In this document: positions 45,071-56,011 of the stretch, piece after piece | Layout of the letters: the number at the start of each line of letters is the position of its first letter | Numbering within the stretch: position 1 is the stretch's first letter | NCBI RefSeq assembly: GCF_000149955.1 | Contig: NC_030990.1 | Location: 4,143,482 to 4,207,481 of the forward strand | DNA length: 64,000 nucleotides | Source of the DNA: Fusarium oxysporum f. sp. lycopersici 4287 | Taxonomy: Eukaryota > Ascomycota > Sordariomycetes > Hypocreales > Nectriaceae | Direction of reading: 5' to 3' | Notes under the pieces: generated by a model | Told to the model about the DNA's origin: nothing | What the model saw: only the letters and a program-made list of their open reading frames with translations | The model's database searches: none | Made by a program: the position numbers and the translations under genes

Positions 45071-47178
45071 ATGGCCAATCTTGTACCTCCAGGTTCCGCC
45101 AGGGAATCATCCTCTTCGGAGACAGGCAATACAATGTCTTTTCACAAAGGAAAGATGCCTGCTCTGCCATATGGTGGTGGATCTGGTCCTTCAACATCCC
45201 ACGGTCAAATCCCCCTCAGGCCAAGCGGAACAATTTCCAGAGATTCAGTAAGTCCCCTTCAACATTTGACTCTATACGTTTTATCCTAACAGGCTATAGT
45301 CCGTTATCCGAGGCATCAACGGCGGCTTCCATCCTGGCGCCCAAACCCCAATGTCGGGCGTAACCCACGCCTCCTGGCTCACCAACAACGGCAACGAATC
45401 GAACCTCTCCTTCACGTCATCCATCATGCAAGAAGAAGCCAAGCTCCGATGGGACTCCGACGAAGAGCTCAAAAAAATGTCCAAGAGCATGCTCCGTCTT
45501 CAAAAATGGAGTCTCATCATCGGTCTCGTCTCCATCAACGGCGCTCTCATCTACGTTGGTTGGAAGTACTACCAGGTGTACTATTTCTTCCTCGTCCTCT
45601 TGAGCTCAAACACTGTTCTTCAGTCGTTTATGTGCATTTGTATTATTCTTCATTGGTTCATTACGCATGTTCTTTTAGGGTGGTGGAAGAGGGAGGAGAA
45701 TGTTCCTGCTGAGCCGGAGAAGATGGTGCTGCTTCTGCCGTGCTATAATGAGACGTATCAGGAGTTGACGAGGTCTCTTGATTCGCTTATCGCGCAGAAG
45801 AATATCGACAATCATCCTCGTGTCATCTTCATTGTTGTTGATGGAAATGTCCGTGGGCCGGGCATGGAGAAGACTACACAAGATTATCTTCTCCAAGATA
45901 TCCTCGAGCCTGGTCCCTCTCGAACCTTCGAAAACGGATATCGCGCCCGAGACGGTTTATTCATGCCTGTCAAGACACAAACCGGGTTTTACAAGGGTAT
46001 TCCGTACGTATTCGTCGGAAAGCGATACAACCAGGGCAAACGCGACAGTCTCTGCTTCGCGCGCTCTCTTATTTACCACTTCAAGCAACGCTCTGAGAAC
46101 ATCGTCACCATGTTCAACAATGAGCTCTTCGAATACATCGGTAACAACTTCATCAATGCTGGTCTTGATGATATCACATACCTCTGCGGTATGGATGCTG
46201 ATACTGTATTCGATGAATACTGTATCTGGGAGATGATCAAGGAGATTCGAAAGAACCCAAAGCTTGTCGGTGTTTGTGGCCATGTCTGCGTAGACTTTGA
46301 TGGTCACAATTGGGGATACTGGTCGCTGTACCAGTCTGTTGAGTATTCCCAAACTCAAGGCCTTCGACGCATGTTTCAGTCTCGCATCACAGGAAAAGTC
46401 AATTGTCTTCCTGGATGTTGTCAACTCATTCGTGTTGACGAAGCTACCTTTGGCGATGCTGTTCTTCGGGAGCGCTTTGGATACTGCCCTAAGCCAAATG
46501 ATATTATGACACAGCACATCATGGGTAATTACTCCGAAGACAGTATTCACGCCTCCATCATCTTCAGTCTCTTCCCCGGCAAGCAAACCGCCCAAGCCCT
46601 CCGCGCCAAAGCCATGACAATCGTTCCCCAAGACTGGAAAGTCTTCCTCTCCCAGCGCAAGCGTTGGGCTTTAGGCAGTATATCCAACGAGTTCGTCATG
46701 ATCTTCCGCCCCGGCATCATCCTCATCGAGCGTCTCCAGAGTCTCATCGCCGTCATTACCTGGGCAATCACCCCTTTCATCATCGCCGCATTTGTCGAAC
46801 TCCTCATCGTCTTCGCCAAACGAGGTAGCGAGGTGATGCAGGACCCCGTGTTCCTCGGTCTCATCTGCGTGTTGTTCTTCCGCTATGTGAGTCACACTCT
46901 ACCCCTGCAGCAAATCTCACGCCAAGAAAGCTTGGCTAACATCTTTGCAGCTTTACTCTTTTTGCATTGGCTTCTGGCTTCCGCGCAACAACCTCGAGCG
47001 CGCGCAGTATTTCGCAGGCTATGTCATGCATCTCTTCACATCGCCTTTTATGAACATTATTATTCTGGTTTATTCTCTGTTTCACTCTGATGACTTCAAG
47101 TGGGGTAAGACGCGTGAAGTTGTCAGGGGTGTTAACGAGAAGGATGGTGATGCTGTTGGTGGTCGGGGCACACACTGA
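45071..47178 (+). CDS. Chitin-synthase-like family 2 glycosyltransferase
   Basis: Membrane enzyme that would polymerise GlcNAc or a related sugar from a UDP donor and export the chain. Three exons (45071-45247, 45300-46886, 46951-47178), phase-0 introns, 663 residues. A soluble N-terminus of about 130 residues is followed by two or three helices (WSLIIGLVSINGALIYVGW; LQSFMCICIILHWFI). The catalytic domain begins LLLPCYNET and has FIVVDGN, the DAD of CGMDADTVF, LPGCCQLIRVDE, the acidic pair NYSEDSIHA, and the processivity motif SQRKRWALGS (Q-x-x-R-W). Three or four helices follow. It is shorter than most class I-V chitin synthases and has no myosin motor; it fits a small divergent class or a hyaluronan-synthase-like enzyme. 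The product is not predictable from sequence. Confidence 0.88.
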
Positions 47179-47888
47179 GGCTGGTAAAAACCTCTACATT
47201 ATCTTCTACATATTTTTTTGAGTGGTGGGTTTGGCTTGATTCAATATTGAGTGGTTGAAAACAGACTGGAGTATACGGACCGGTCATCATTGTATTGTGT
47301 ATTTCTTGTTACAAAACGATTCCGATATTACATTTTCAGATACGGAAGAACCAATGATTACAGAGATCTTGGTCTTCACTTCTTGTGGCGCAACAATGAC
47401 ACTCGAGACAACCACGTGCTGTTAAGTTGCATTAGTTGACTGTTGACGTCTGCGAATTGGGTGTGCCAAGATAAGCCCAACCGATATCCGACAGTATGGT
47501 CACTATCATACAAAGCCAAGAATCGAGAGGGTAACTTTACCATTAAGGGTAGCTCGACACGCCATGACCAACTTAACGCGTAACAATCAGTTATCAAAGT
47601 CCTATCTCAGTGTCCTCATGATCACTGCATTCCTATCAGCGAGATAGACAACCCCGCCCGTCCCGTAGATAGCAGCAGGGACTTTTTATCTTGTTTGGGT
47701 ATAGCTTCATTCTCACAAGCCACGCCGATCTTCATCGCCAACGGTTCCCCTCCTATTGGCTCCTCGGCACATGCCAGGATGTGAAATCCGGGGGTGGATA
47801 CACGCCAAGAGCAGCTGGTCAACAGCCTTTTACGTAGCAGACCTCGTGGAGCTCTCTCATCTTAGCTTTTTCTTCATGTAATGACAAT
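47179..47888. other. Intergenic region upstream of the Zn2Cys6 regulator
   Basis: About 710 bases, no gene seen. It holds the 3' UTR of the glycosyltransferase and the promoter of the regulator. Confidence 0.5.
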
Positions 47889-47892
47889 ATGA
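47881..47892 (+). promoter_or_regulatory. Four-codon upstream ORF overlapping the Zn2Cys6 start
   Basis: ATG ACA ATA TGA at 47881-47892. Its stop overlaps the main start in an ATGA arrangement (main ATG 47889-47891). It could set translation of the regulator by reinitiation, provided the transcript starts upstream. Confidence 0.5.
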
Positions 47893-49897
47893 AAGGTCAA
47901 GCAAAGTCCCGCTCTGGCTGTAGGGCCTGTAAGAGCAAAAGGGTAAGTATATCCGGATCAGCTTACCCTATTCTCACTAATGCTGTGATCTGTAGCTCAA
48001 GTGTGACGAAAGCAGGCCTGGCTGTAATAATTGCATTGCGAGGAAGATTACTTGTCCGGGGTATCAGCAAACTCTCAAGTGGTCCACCAAATATGAGCGG
48101 CGAAAGGACAAGACGAGTGATCCTCCTGATTTCAATCAACTCATCTTTGCTGCATCTGAGTCGGTTCAACGTCGCGGTTCTGATGTGACGGTATCTCCAC
48201 CTCAGAGCAGACGGTCGTCTACCACTTCGCAACAAGCTTCAAGTTCTGCTACGGTGCCGTCGGTTCCTGCATATTTGGCTGCCGACTCAAATCTTGTATG
48301 TCAAGAAGCCAAGGACATTAAGAGTACAGCCAATGCAGCTACGAATTGCGGCCAGCCATGCAGCAGTTCTCGAAGGCGTTCAACATTGATACCACCTAAC
48401 GTCGCGGGCAATACGTCGCCTTCAAACAACATGCCTCTCATATTATTGCCCCAAGAGCCAACGCCGAAGACCCCCGAAGAAACCGAGGATCAAGCCATCG
48501 CTCTCTACAGACGACGCTCATCATGCTATAAAGCAATGAATACTCCAACAACCATCTCTGAGCCATCAACATTCTTAATTGAGCTCTGGTTCAAATCTGT
48601 CTGCGGTTCATGGGCAGCATATGACTCCCCTACCAACCCTTTCCGGCGGTTAGGATCCTCCCTTTGGGGCTCCTCAAGACCTTTATTCTACTCGCTTCAA
48701 AGCATGGCAGCTGCTTCTCTCACACGAAGACAACCTCAGATCCAAGAAATCGCTGCATCGGCCCCACGAATAGCAACCGAGGCTATAATTCAGGAACTCA
48801 AAGATCTTTTCGAGTCGCCGAATAGTGTTACCACGATACCTCACGCGCTTATCATATCACTGTTCTGTCTGAGCTCATCGCTGTGCTGGATGGACCACAA
48901 ACAACTTGGCCTGCAATATCTACGACACGTACGCGTAATACTAGCCCTACTCGAAATGCGATCCGAGCACCTCTCAAAACAAGATCAAAGTCTAGTTGGC
49001 TTCTTCAAAGAATGCCTTATCTACGAAGAATCCGTTCGCAGTATCGTGACAAGCACGAAGGACGACATCAGCACGCTTACAGAATGGACACCAGCGACGT
49101 ATCCACCATATGACTTTGTCCTTCATCCTTGGACTGGTGTTCCGCCCAAAATAATTGCTTTGTTTGGAAAGTCTATGTCGCTCTGTCGCAGATCGCGAGA
49201 CACCTGGCGGAATTGCACTGCACCGACGTATGAGGTTATGTGGCAGACAATGATCGACATTAACGAAGCGCAAATCCTCGAAGAGACACTTTTGTCCGTG
49301 CAAGTGCCGAAGCTTATCAGCGACACGGCAGATGCTTATACGAACAAGGGCCAAATTAATCTCGATTTACATAACGCTGCAGAAGTTTTCCGACTCTGTT
49401 CATTATTACAGCTGTACCAAACATTTCCAGATCTTGTGTCAAGAAGACTTCCCGAGAGGATTAACGGGAGTGTAACACAAGTTACATGGCCCACGTCCCT
49501 CGCGCTTCACATCACAGGCCTCTTGTCCAACATCCCTGCCTCATCGATCCGGTGTCTGCAACCCTTGCTCTGTCTCGGAGTCGGCTCAGGATTGCGGTGT
49601 AAGACGGTATGCGCCGAGGAGAAGCCACCGCAATTAGAGCTCCTAGACGCCACCTCCGATGAGTGCTTACTGAGTGAGGACTCTAACCAAAAACATTTTA
49701 CAGACGTGAACTTGGCGCGTGAGTTTATCGTCGAGAGGCTCAAAGGGTTTGGCAATGGTCCAGCTGCTGGGCCTATTGTTGTGCTACGGGAGTTACTGCA
49801 GGCTGTGTGGTCGTATTATGATTGTGAAATAGTGCCGGGGTCTATTCATTGGCTTGATGTTATGGATGATTTAAAGTACGAGACTGTATTTGGTTAG
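47889..49897 (+). CDS. Zn2Cys6 fungal transcription regulator
   Basis: DNA-binding regulator of the Gal4-type binuclear zinc cluster family, nuclear. Two exons, 47889-47942 and 47996-49897, encode 651 residues. The cluster CRACKSKRLKCDESRPGCNN followed by C at the sixth position lies at about 11-38; the 53-nt intron falls inside it, between the second and third cysteines, a common position in this family. A Ser/Thr/Pro-rich disordered region runs to about 170. The rest, with LIELWFKSVCGSWAAYD and many amphipathic helices, matches the fungal-specific middle domain (Fungal_trans_2 type) typical of regulators next to metabolic or biosynthetic genes. Start at 47889 is the first ATG in frame with the zinc cluster. 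Target genes are unknown; it lies between the glycosyltransferase and a permease. Confidence 0.9.
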
Positions 49898-50480
49898 ATT
49901 TGAGGCCAAACGTAGCTCTATGTTTAATTGCTTAGTTCGATACCCAATTCCAATAGCAAGTCCCTCTCCTTTACTCTCGCAGGCAGTAGACTCATATCAT
50001 GTTCCCCAACCACCGGCACATCACTCCAGGATCCCTGTGATGGTCAATCGAACTTCCCGTCTTGGCAGCCACATTCCGTTCAGCTGCACCCACCATCAGA
50101 GACATAGTTACACAGTTGCTGGGATTTCTTATCTTGTCACCAACACAGACCATTCCTTATCAGGGTTGAGTTACCGTGTAAAAACCCAGTGGATTGGTCT
50201 GCGCGCGGGGTAAACCACCTCCCACGATAGCTACACCACACTAACACATTCTAGGAAAAAATGTCCCGGCTAGAATTAGAATCTGGGGAAGGGGGGGATG
50301 CTCGTGATATCACCGTGTAGTAGGCGTCACAGAAGGTTTAATTTCTGATAAGGGTGTGTGTGTGTGAGAGAGTGTGTGTGGTTTATAATACAATGCTGTC
50401 GCCGCACGTTACATGTCAACGTCAACCTCAATTCCCCCTACTTCATCATACCTAATTGTTTCTTTATTGTTACCGTCAAT
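49898..50480. other. Intergenic region upstream of the permease
   Basis: About 580 bases, no gene seen. A GT/GA microsatellite (GTGTGTGTGTGTGAGAGAGTGTGTGTG) lies at 50353-50381, followed by the leader of the permease. Confidence 0.5.
50353..50381. repeat. GT/GA dinucleotide microsatellite
   Basis: Short simple repeat in the permease promoter, about 100 bp before the ATG. Likely length-variable between strains. Confidence 0.85.
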
Positions 50481-52192
50481 ATGAATCACGCGGAGAAAGG
50501 TGTATCAGAAAAGGGGAGTGATCATGAGCAGGCTAAGAACTATGATCATGCTGTTGGTGATGCTGGCGATGCTGCGGACTTGACGGCACTTGGGTACAAG
50601 CCTGAACTCAAGCGTAACCGGTCAATGTTTACACTTCTTTTCCAATCATTGGCAATTGCTGCTGTAAGTCTCGCGCAATTCATTCAATTGTATACAGTGG
50701 CTAATTGATGATAGATCCCCTATGGCTTCGGCGCACCGCTTATCAACTCCGTCTACGGCGGTGGCCAACTAACCATGTTTCTCGGCTGGATCATCGTCTG
50801 TATTCTCGACGAGTGCATCGCTATCTCACTAGGCGAACTCGCTGCTCGATGGCCTACATCCGCTGGTCCCTATTACTGGTCTTTCCAAATCGCATCGCCA
50901 AAGTACAGAACTGTCCTGTCTTTCATCACTGGCTGGACATGGCTTGTGGGAAATTGGACCATCACTTTATCCGTCAACTTTGGCTTTGCTTCTCTTCTCG
51001 CTGGAGGTATTAGTATCTTCTTGCCCGAGTACGACTGGCAGCCGTGGAAGCTCGTGTTGATCTTCTACGGACTTTGTGTGTTTACGTTCTTCATTGTCGC
51101 ATTTGGCAACAAATTCCTGCCTACTGTGGATACGTTTTGTGCAGCTTTCACTGCTATTACCATCTTCATCGTTTGTGTTTGTCTGTCAACTAAGGCAGAG
51201 GAGGGCAGACATTCGGCAAGTTACACACTCGTAAGTCCGGCATTCCCCGATCAGTCGCTTGTTTACTAACCAACTAAGGGCAACTTTGATCCCAATCTGT
51301 CAGGCTGGGGGGATTTTGGTTTCTGGATCGGCGCTCTGCCATCTGCTTACACGTTCTCCGCCATCGGCATGATCACATCCATGGCTGAGGAATGCGGCGA
51401 TGTTACAGTTAAGCTCCCAAGAGCTCTCGCCCTCTGCGTCCCCGTCGGCGGCATTGCAGGCTTGTTCTTCGTAAGCCACATCTATCCTCTCTTTCACATC
51501 AATTCACTAACAATCACCAGATCATCCCCATCTGCGCAACTCTCCCCCCTCTAGAAGACCTCCTTGCAGCACCACTAGGCCAGGTCCTCCCCATGATCTT
51601 CTACAGAGTAATGGGCACCCAAGCCGGTGGAATCGCCCTTACCGCACTGGTCCTCATCGTGACCCTCTTCTGCTCCATCTCCATCACAGTCGCCGCCTCA
51701 CGAACAACATGGGCTTTCGCACGCGACGAAGCCATTCCCCTCTCAAGAGTCTGGTCAAAAGTCAGCAAGCGACACGGAACACCCATTATGGCTCTTCTCC
51801 TTACGACTGTCATCGAGATGCTTTTGGGTCTTATCTACCTTGGTTCAAGCTCTGCCTTCAACGCTTTTATCGCTGTCGGTGTCATCGGTCTCGCTAGCTC
51901 GTATGGTATTCCTATTCTACTATCCATGCTCACTAATCGAGCTGGAGTCAACACTGCGCCTTGGACTTTCGGCAAGCAACTTGGTTGGGTCATCAACGTT
52001 TTCGCACTAGCCTGGATTTGCTTTGAGATGATTCTTTTCTCTATGCCTGTTGCCATTCCTGTTAATGCTGTGACCATGAACTACGCCGTCGTTGTGTTCT
52101 TTGGCTTTATGGCGATGTCGGCAGTTTGGTACGTTGTGCACGCGAGACATGTGTATAAGGGACCACCAGAATCCGATGGCCTCAGCAAGTAG
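50481..52192 (+). CDS. Amino-acid/choline-type permease, APC superfamily
   Basis: Multi-pass plasma membrane transporter, about 520 residues. Four exons: 50481-50663, 50715-51230, 51279-51470 and 51521-52192, with GT-AG introns (GTAAG-type donors). An N-terminal hydrophilic tail (about 45 residues, with acidic AGDAAD) precedes the first helix (IAIPYGFGAPL in the spliced form, the usual glycine-rich APC helix 1). Later family parts are ITVAASRTTWAFARDEAIPL and the conserved ALLLTTVIEMLLGLIYLGS. The sequence is of the HNM1/UGA4/GABA-choline type common in fungi. The substrate could be an amino acid, GABA, polyamine or choline. It follows the Zn2Cys6 regulator on the same strand, about 580 bp downstream, so it may be one of its targets. 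Confidence 0.9.
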
Positions 52193-52326
52193 GATGGAAG
52201 TTTTGGAGTTTGGGATCGTTTCTCATGTTTTCAATGGGCATCGTCCCCTGTTATCTTGTATATACTTGTAGTTATCATCAATCGTAATGTCACCAGAGTG
52301 ACCAGGGTCTGCCTTCTTCCTGAGAA

Positions 52327-55300
52327 TTAACGTCGTGAAAGTGTGAACATAGCAGACTTGTCGAGGATCCCGGCGTCCATAGACACGGGTTTCCTGCGAC
52401 TTGTTCGTGTAAAGGGGTCATAGTCGCNNNNNNNNNNNNNNNNNNNNNNNNNNNNNNNNNNNNNNNNNNNNNNNNNNNNNNNNNNNNNNNNNNNNNNNNN
52501 NNNNNNNNNNNNNNNNNNNNNNNNNNNNNNNNNNNNNNNNNNNNNNNNNNNNNNNNNNNNNNNNNNNNNNNNNNNNNNNNNNNNNNNNNNNNNNNNNNNN
52601 NNNNNNNNNNNNNNNNNNNNNNNNNNNNNNNNNNNNNNNNNNNNNNNNNNNNNNNNNNNNNNNNNNNNNNNNNNNNNNNNNNNNNNNNNNNNNNNNNNNN
52701 NNNNNNNNNNNNNNNNNNNNNNNNNNNNNNNNNNNNNNNNNNNNNNNNNNNNNNNNNNNNNNNNNNNNNNNNNNNNNNNNNNNNNNNNNNNNNNNNNNNN
52801 NNNNNNNNNNNNNNNNNNNNNNNNNNNNNNNNNNNNNNNNNNNNNNNNNNCCAACTCTTCCAGATACAACTCAATATCATCAAAGTCGATACTTTCTTCC
52901 TCACCTAGACTCTTCAACCTTACTAGGAAGTTCTTCCAGATTTGCAGTCGCTGGTAGTCCTTCAACTTCTCGTACCGTAGAGCCAGCTGGATACGTGATT
53001 TGAAGGCCTCGTCAAATGTCCCCACGCGGTTAGTTGTTAAGATGAGAATACCCTCATAGTACTCCAAAGCTCGAAGGAATACTGACACCAAGGCATTTCT
53101 CTTCAAATCTTGCAAAGTACGCTGTTCAAGAAAGACCTCTGCTTCATCAAGAAGGACAACACAGTCCCAGACCTTCCCTAGATGAAACACAGATTCGAGA
53201 TACTTCTCCACGTCTGCAGGTTCAGTGCCGATATCTCCGCACGTAACTGGATATAAAGGCTTCTTGGCTATTTCGGCCACAGACTCGGCTGTAAATGTCT
53301 TGCCTGTTCCTGGCGACCCGTGTAGGAGCATGATGAGACCACTTCCTTTGCTTTCGATAAGATCTGTGTTTTTCTCGGCGTCGAGTTGGTTGGTCACTAG
53401 AGCTAGTACAAGCTCCTTCATAGCTTCGTCTGCTACGAGACTTTTGAAAGCCTCCTTGTTCCAACTGACGTCTCGAATTCGATCGACCTCGAGATCAACT
53501 ATATTTCCATGAGTATATCAGGCTCAAGGAATTGTTCTAGGAAAGTTGCTTACCCCATTTCTTACGCCGCAAGTCAAACCCCGGAATCAGTTTCGGGAAC
53601 AAGTAAATCTCTGGCTCCTCAGGCTCGCTTCCATCCTTGGGCAAGTTGGGTTTTCGGCCTGATATATAACCTTCTTGTCTCATGTAACTGCTTCCTGGAT
53701 GGAGTTCCTTATAGGTATCAAAGTCCACCATAAAACGTTGTCCCTACTGGGTTTCAGTACAATGCGCCAGCCTGAGTGAGGCCTACTTACCGCTTGTATC
53801 CTATCAGAATCACTGCCTTCATATGAGATGAGAGTTTTCTCGCGCAACTTCCAAAACCTCTTGCCTCGCTGCAGAAGTATCTCTTTTACCTTCGGCTTTG
53901 CATATGACAATGGTATAACGTTGAGATCCGTTATGTTGATCTCCCCACCTCTGTATTTGGGTGGAAAGTCGATGAACAGCTCTTTATCAACTGCAAAGAA
54001 CTTTCCTGCATATCCGTAAGAACGTGTTTCCACAATCCACGTGTGTGTGCCCTGTTTCTCTTGGTCCTTATCTGAATCATCCGTTTTCTTCTTCTGTTTG
54101 TGAGGGGCCGGTCGAGTGGTAGCAACGCGCCCACTATATCTGCCATTCTTGTCTGCGACGAGCGTATCTCCTGGCCGTATCAAGAACTCAATGGAATCGC
54201 TTGAGACTTTTCCTCTCTTGAATTGATCGTCGATCTGATCGTAAAGCGGTGCGAAGTTACTTTCGATCCATTCAACGAGAAGTCCAACTAATTGGGCGTG
54301 TCTCTCTGACAAGGCTTCCGTCTTGAAGCTAGTTCGGCAGTGATACCACCAGAGGTGAGGGTCTTTCAAACTGCCCATCTCGTAGACATACGGAAAGTCG
54401 TCGCTGAATGAGGGGAATAGGTCGAATAAGGCTTCAACTGCCTCAACCATTTCTTCCGTCACTAAAACGACATCCTGGCTGGCTGGTTCTGGTTCGGGAA
54501 GCGGTTGCTTTGCTCTCTTGGCTGCATTTACCGCGTCGTATTGGTAGTCCACCGAGTAATACTTGTAAACAATGAGTGATGCGCCTTGTTCTTCAGCGTA
54601 GTCACCGGGGTCTGTGATTGGGAATCGGCCCCTGAGGTCGACATCATCGCCAAACACTACCCATTCAGGAGGAGAAAGATAAACTGTCCGACTTCTTTCG
54701 TCGACACTGTCGTCATCGAGCTCGATTCTTTCTAGGCAATAGAAGAGCTGAACTTTGGCAGGCAATTCCATGGGAACAGTCGAGGCGTTGTCCGCGTCTT
54801 CTCGAAGAGTGGCATTTTCTTCTTCCAACTCCTCAACACGTTGGATCAATGCCTGCAATGTGTTCTCATCGACGAGAATCTGGTGGGAAGTAATATCCTC
54901 TCCAACAACCTCGGCAGAGTCATGAGATCCCTCCTCCTGTATTTGAGAAAGTCTATGAGCCTCGGTTGTCTTTCCCACATTTGATGGCTCACTTTCATGC
55001 TGAAGCCCAGTGTCGTTTGGCTCTGAAAGCTTTGCCTGTGTTTCTATTTGATCTTTGTTGGCCTTGGTAAAGGTTGGGATTCGATAGCCTCGAGTCGATC
55101 CAGACGCTCTGTAGTGAAATGGTATGGGAGCTGGGGGAGTGGGTAGTGCGAAGTTGTTGTTGAAGCCGTTGATACCGGCATTGGGTCCATTATCTATCGC
55201 TGCAAGCTTATCTCTGTTACTAGCTCCTATAGCGTCTTCAGAGATGGTGTAATGTGTCTGAGCGGGCTTGACAACAGGTGGCAAAGGTGACCGTGCAGGT

Positions 55301-55737
55301 GCTGGGGGTAAGTTTTGATAGTCCTGAGGAGGCGGTGGAGGTGGAGGATTAAGGTTGACCCGTTCATGTTCATAATGTCCTGTGTAATCTGTGTAATCAC
55401 TCAGTGGAATAGAACGATCAATGGGAGGAGGTGGAGGAGGTGGCACCACCTGCACTTGATTGCGGGGAGTTCTGGGAAGGACCATGGGGGGAGGCGGTGG
55501 AGGTATTCTTCCTTTTGGGGCCTTTTGCGGAGGATTCCTTGTCCGAGCGTTTGAAGGGGCTGGTCGAGGTCTCCGAGGTATCGCCAACATTGAGGGTCTC
55601 GCGAACAGATTACCCTCTCTTCTCAGAAGTCGGCTGAGCTGCTTATGGATGTCTTCTTCTTCACTATCATCCTTATCATCATCCTTATCCTTCCTGTTCT
55701 TTGGGCCAGGCGATACGCTTCTTGTTGGTGAGTCCAT
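52327..55737 (-). CDS. AAA+ ATPase with a large N-terminal region, interrupted by an assembly gap
   Basis: ATP-driven remodelling enzyme of unknown substrate. Exons 55737-53791, 53743-53554 and 53498-52327; about 1100 residues if the gap length is right. The N-terminal third is proline-rich and disordered (runs of PPPPPPP near 85, 105 and 130) with a short coiled coil (VEELEEENATLRED near 315). A middle domain, about 345-600, matches the domain common to fungal AAA proteins of this type (YLSPPEWVVFGDDVDLRGRF, DPHLWWYHCRTS). The ATPase core has Walker A GSPGTGKT (about 773), Walker B CVVLLDEAEVF, sensor-region LTTNRVGTFDEAFKSR. About 141 codons (52428-52850) are Ns, so the C-terminus cannot be checked; an intron could lie in the gap, and the last residues are tentative. 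Confidence 0.82.
52428..52850. other. Assembly gap (Ns)
   Basis: 423 undetermined bases inside the last exon of the AAA+ gene. The length may be an estimate. It is exactly divisible by three, so the flanking frames agree, but this could be coincidence. Confidence 0.98.
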
Positions 55738-56011
55738 GATTTGTTAGATTTTTGGAGATAAAGTGATTATGAGATGAAATGAGGAGGTGTTGAGGTGAGA
55801 ATGAATCAGGCTGAGGAGTTGAAGCTCAGCCGCAAAAGCGCCTGACAAGGGTGTATGCATGAAGCTGCAGGGTGTCATCTTGATTATGCCTCGTGATTGC
55901 TGAGCCTTCAGCGCCTCCTCTCTTCTTCCGTTGTTGGCCTCTGAGACTCGAGTCGAATAGCTTCCGAAAAAGAAGTTTCTTATCAGCACTCATTCAACAA
56001 CCTCTATCGTG
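55738..56011. promoter_or_regulatory. Short divergent promoter of the AAA+ and STAND-type genes
   Basis: Only 274 bp separate the two start codons, transcribed apart. Shared regulation is plausible. No specific site stands out. Confidence 0.4.

Noticed and set aside
52290..52904. Alternative frame through the N gap of the AAA+ gene
   Set aside because: Its long open stretch is created by the Ns; the 53421-52327 frame carries the ATPase motifs.
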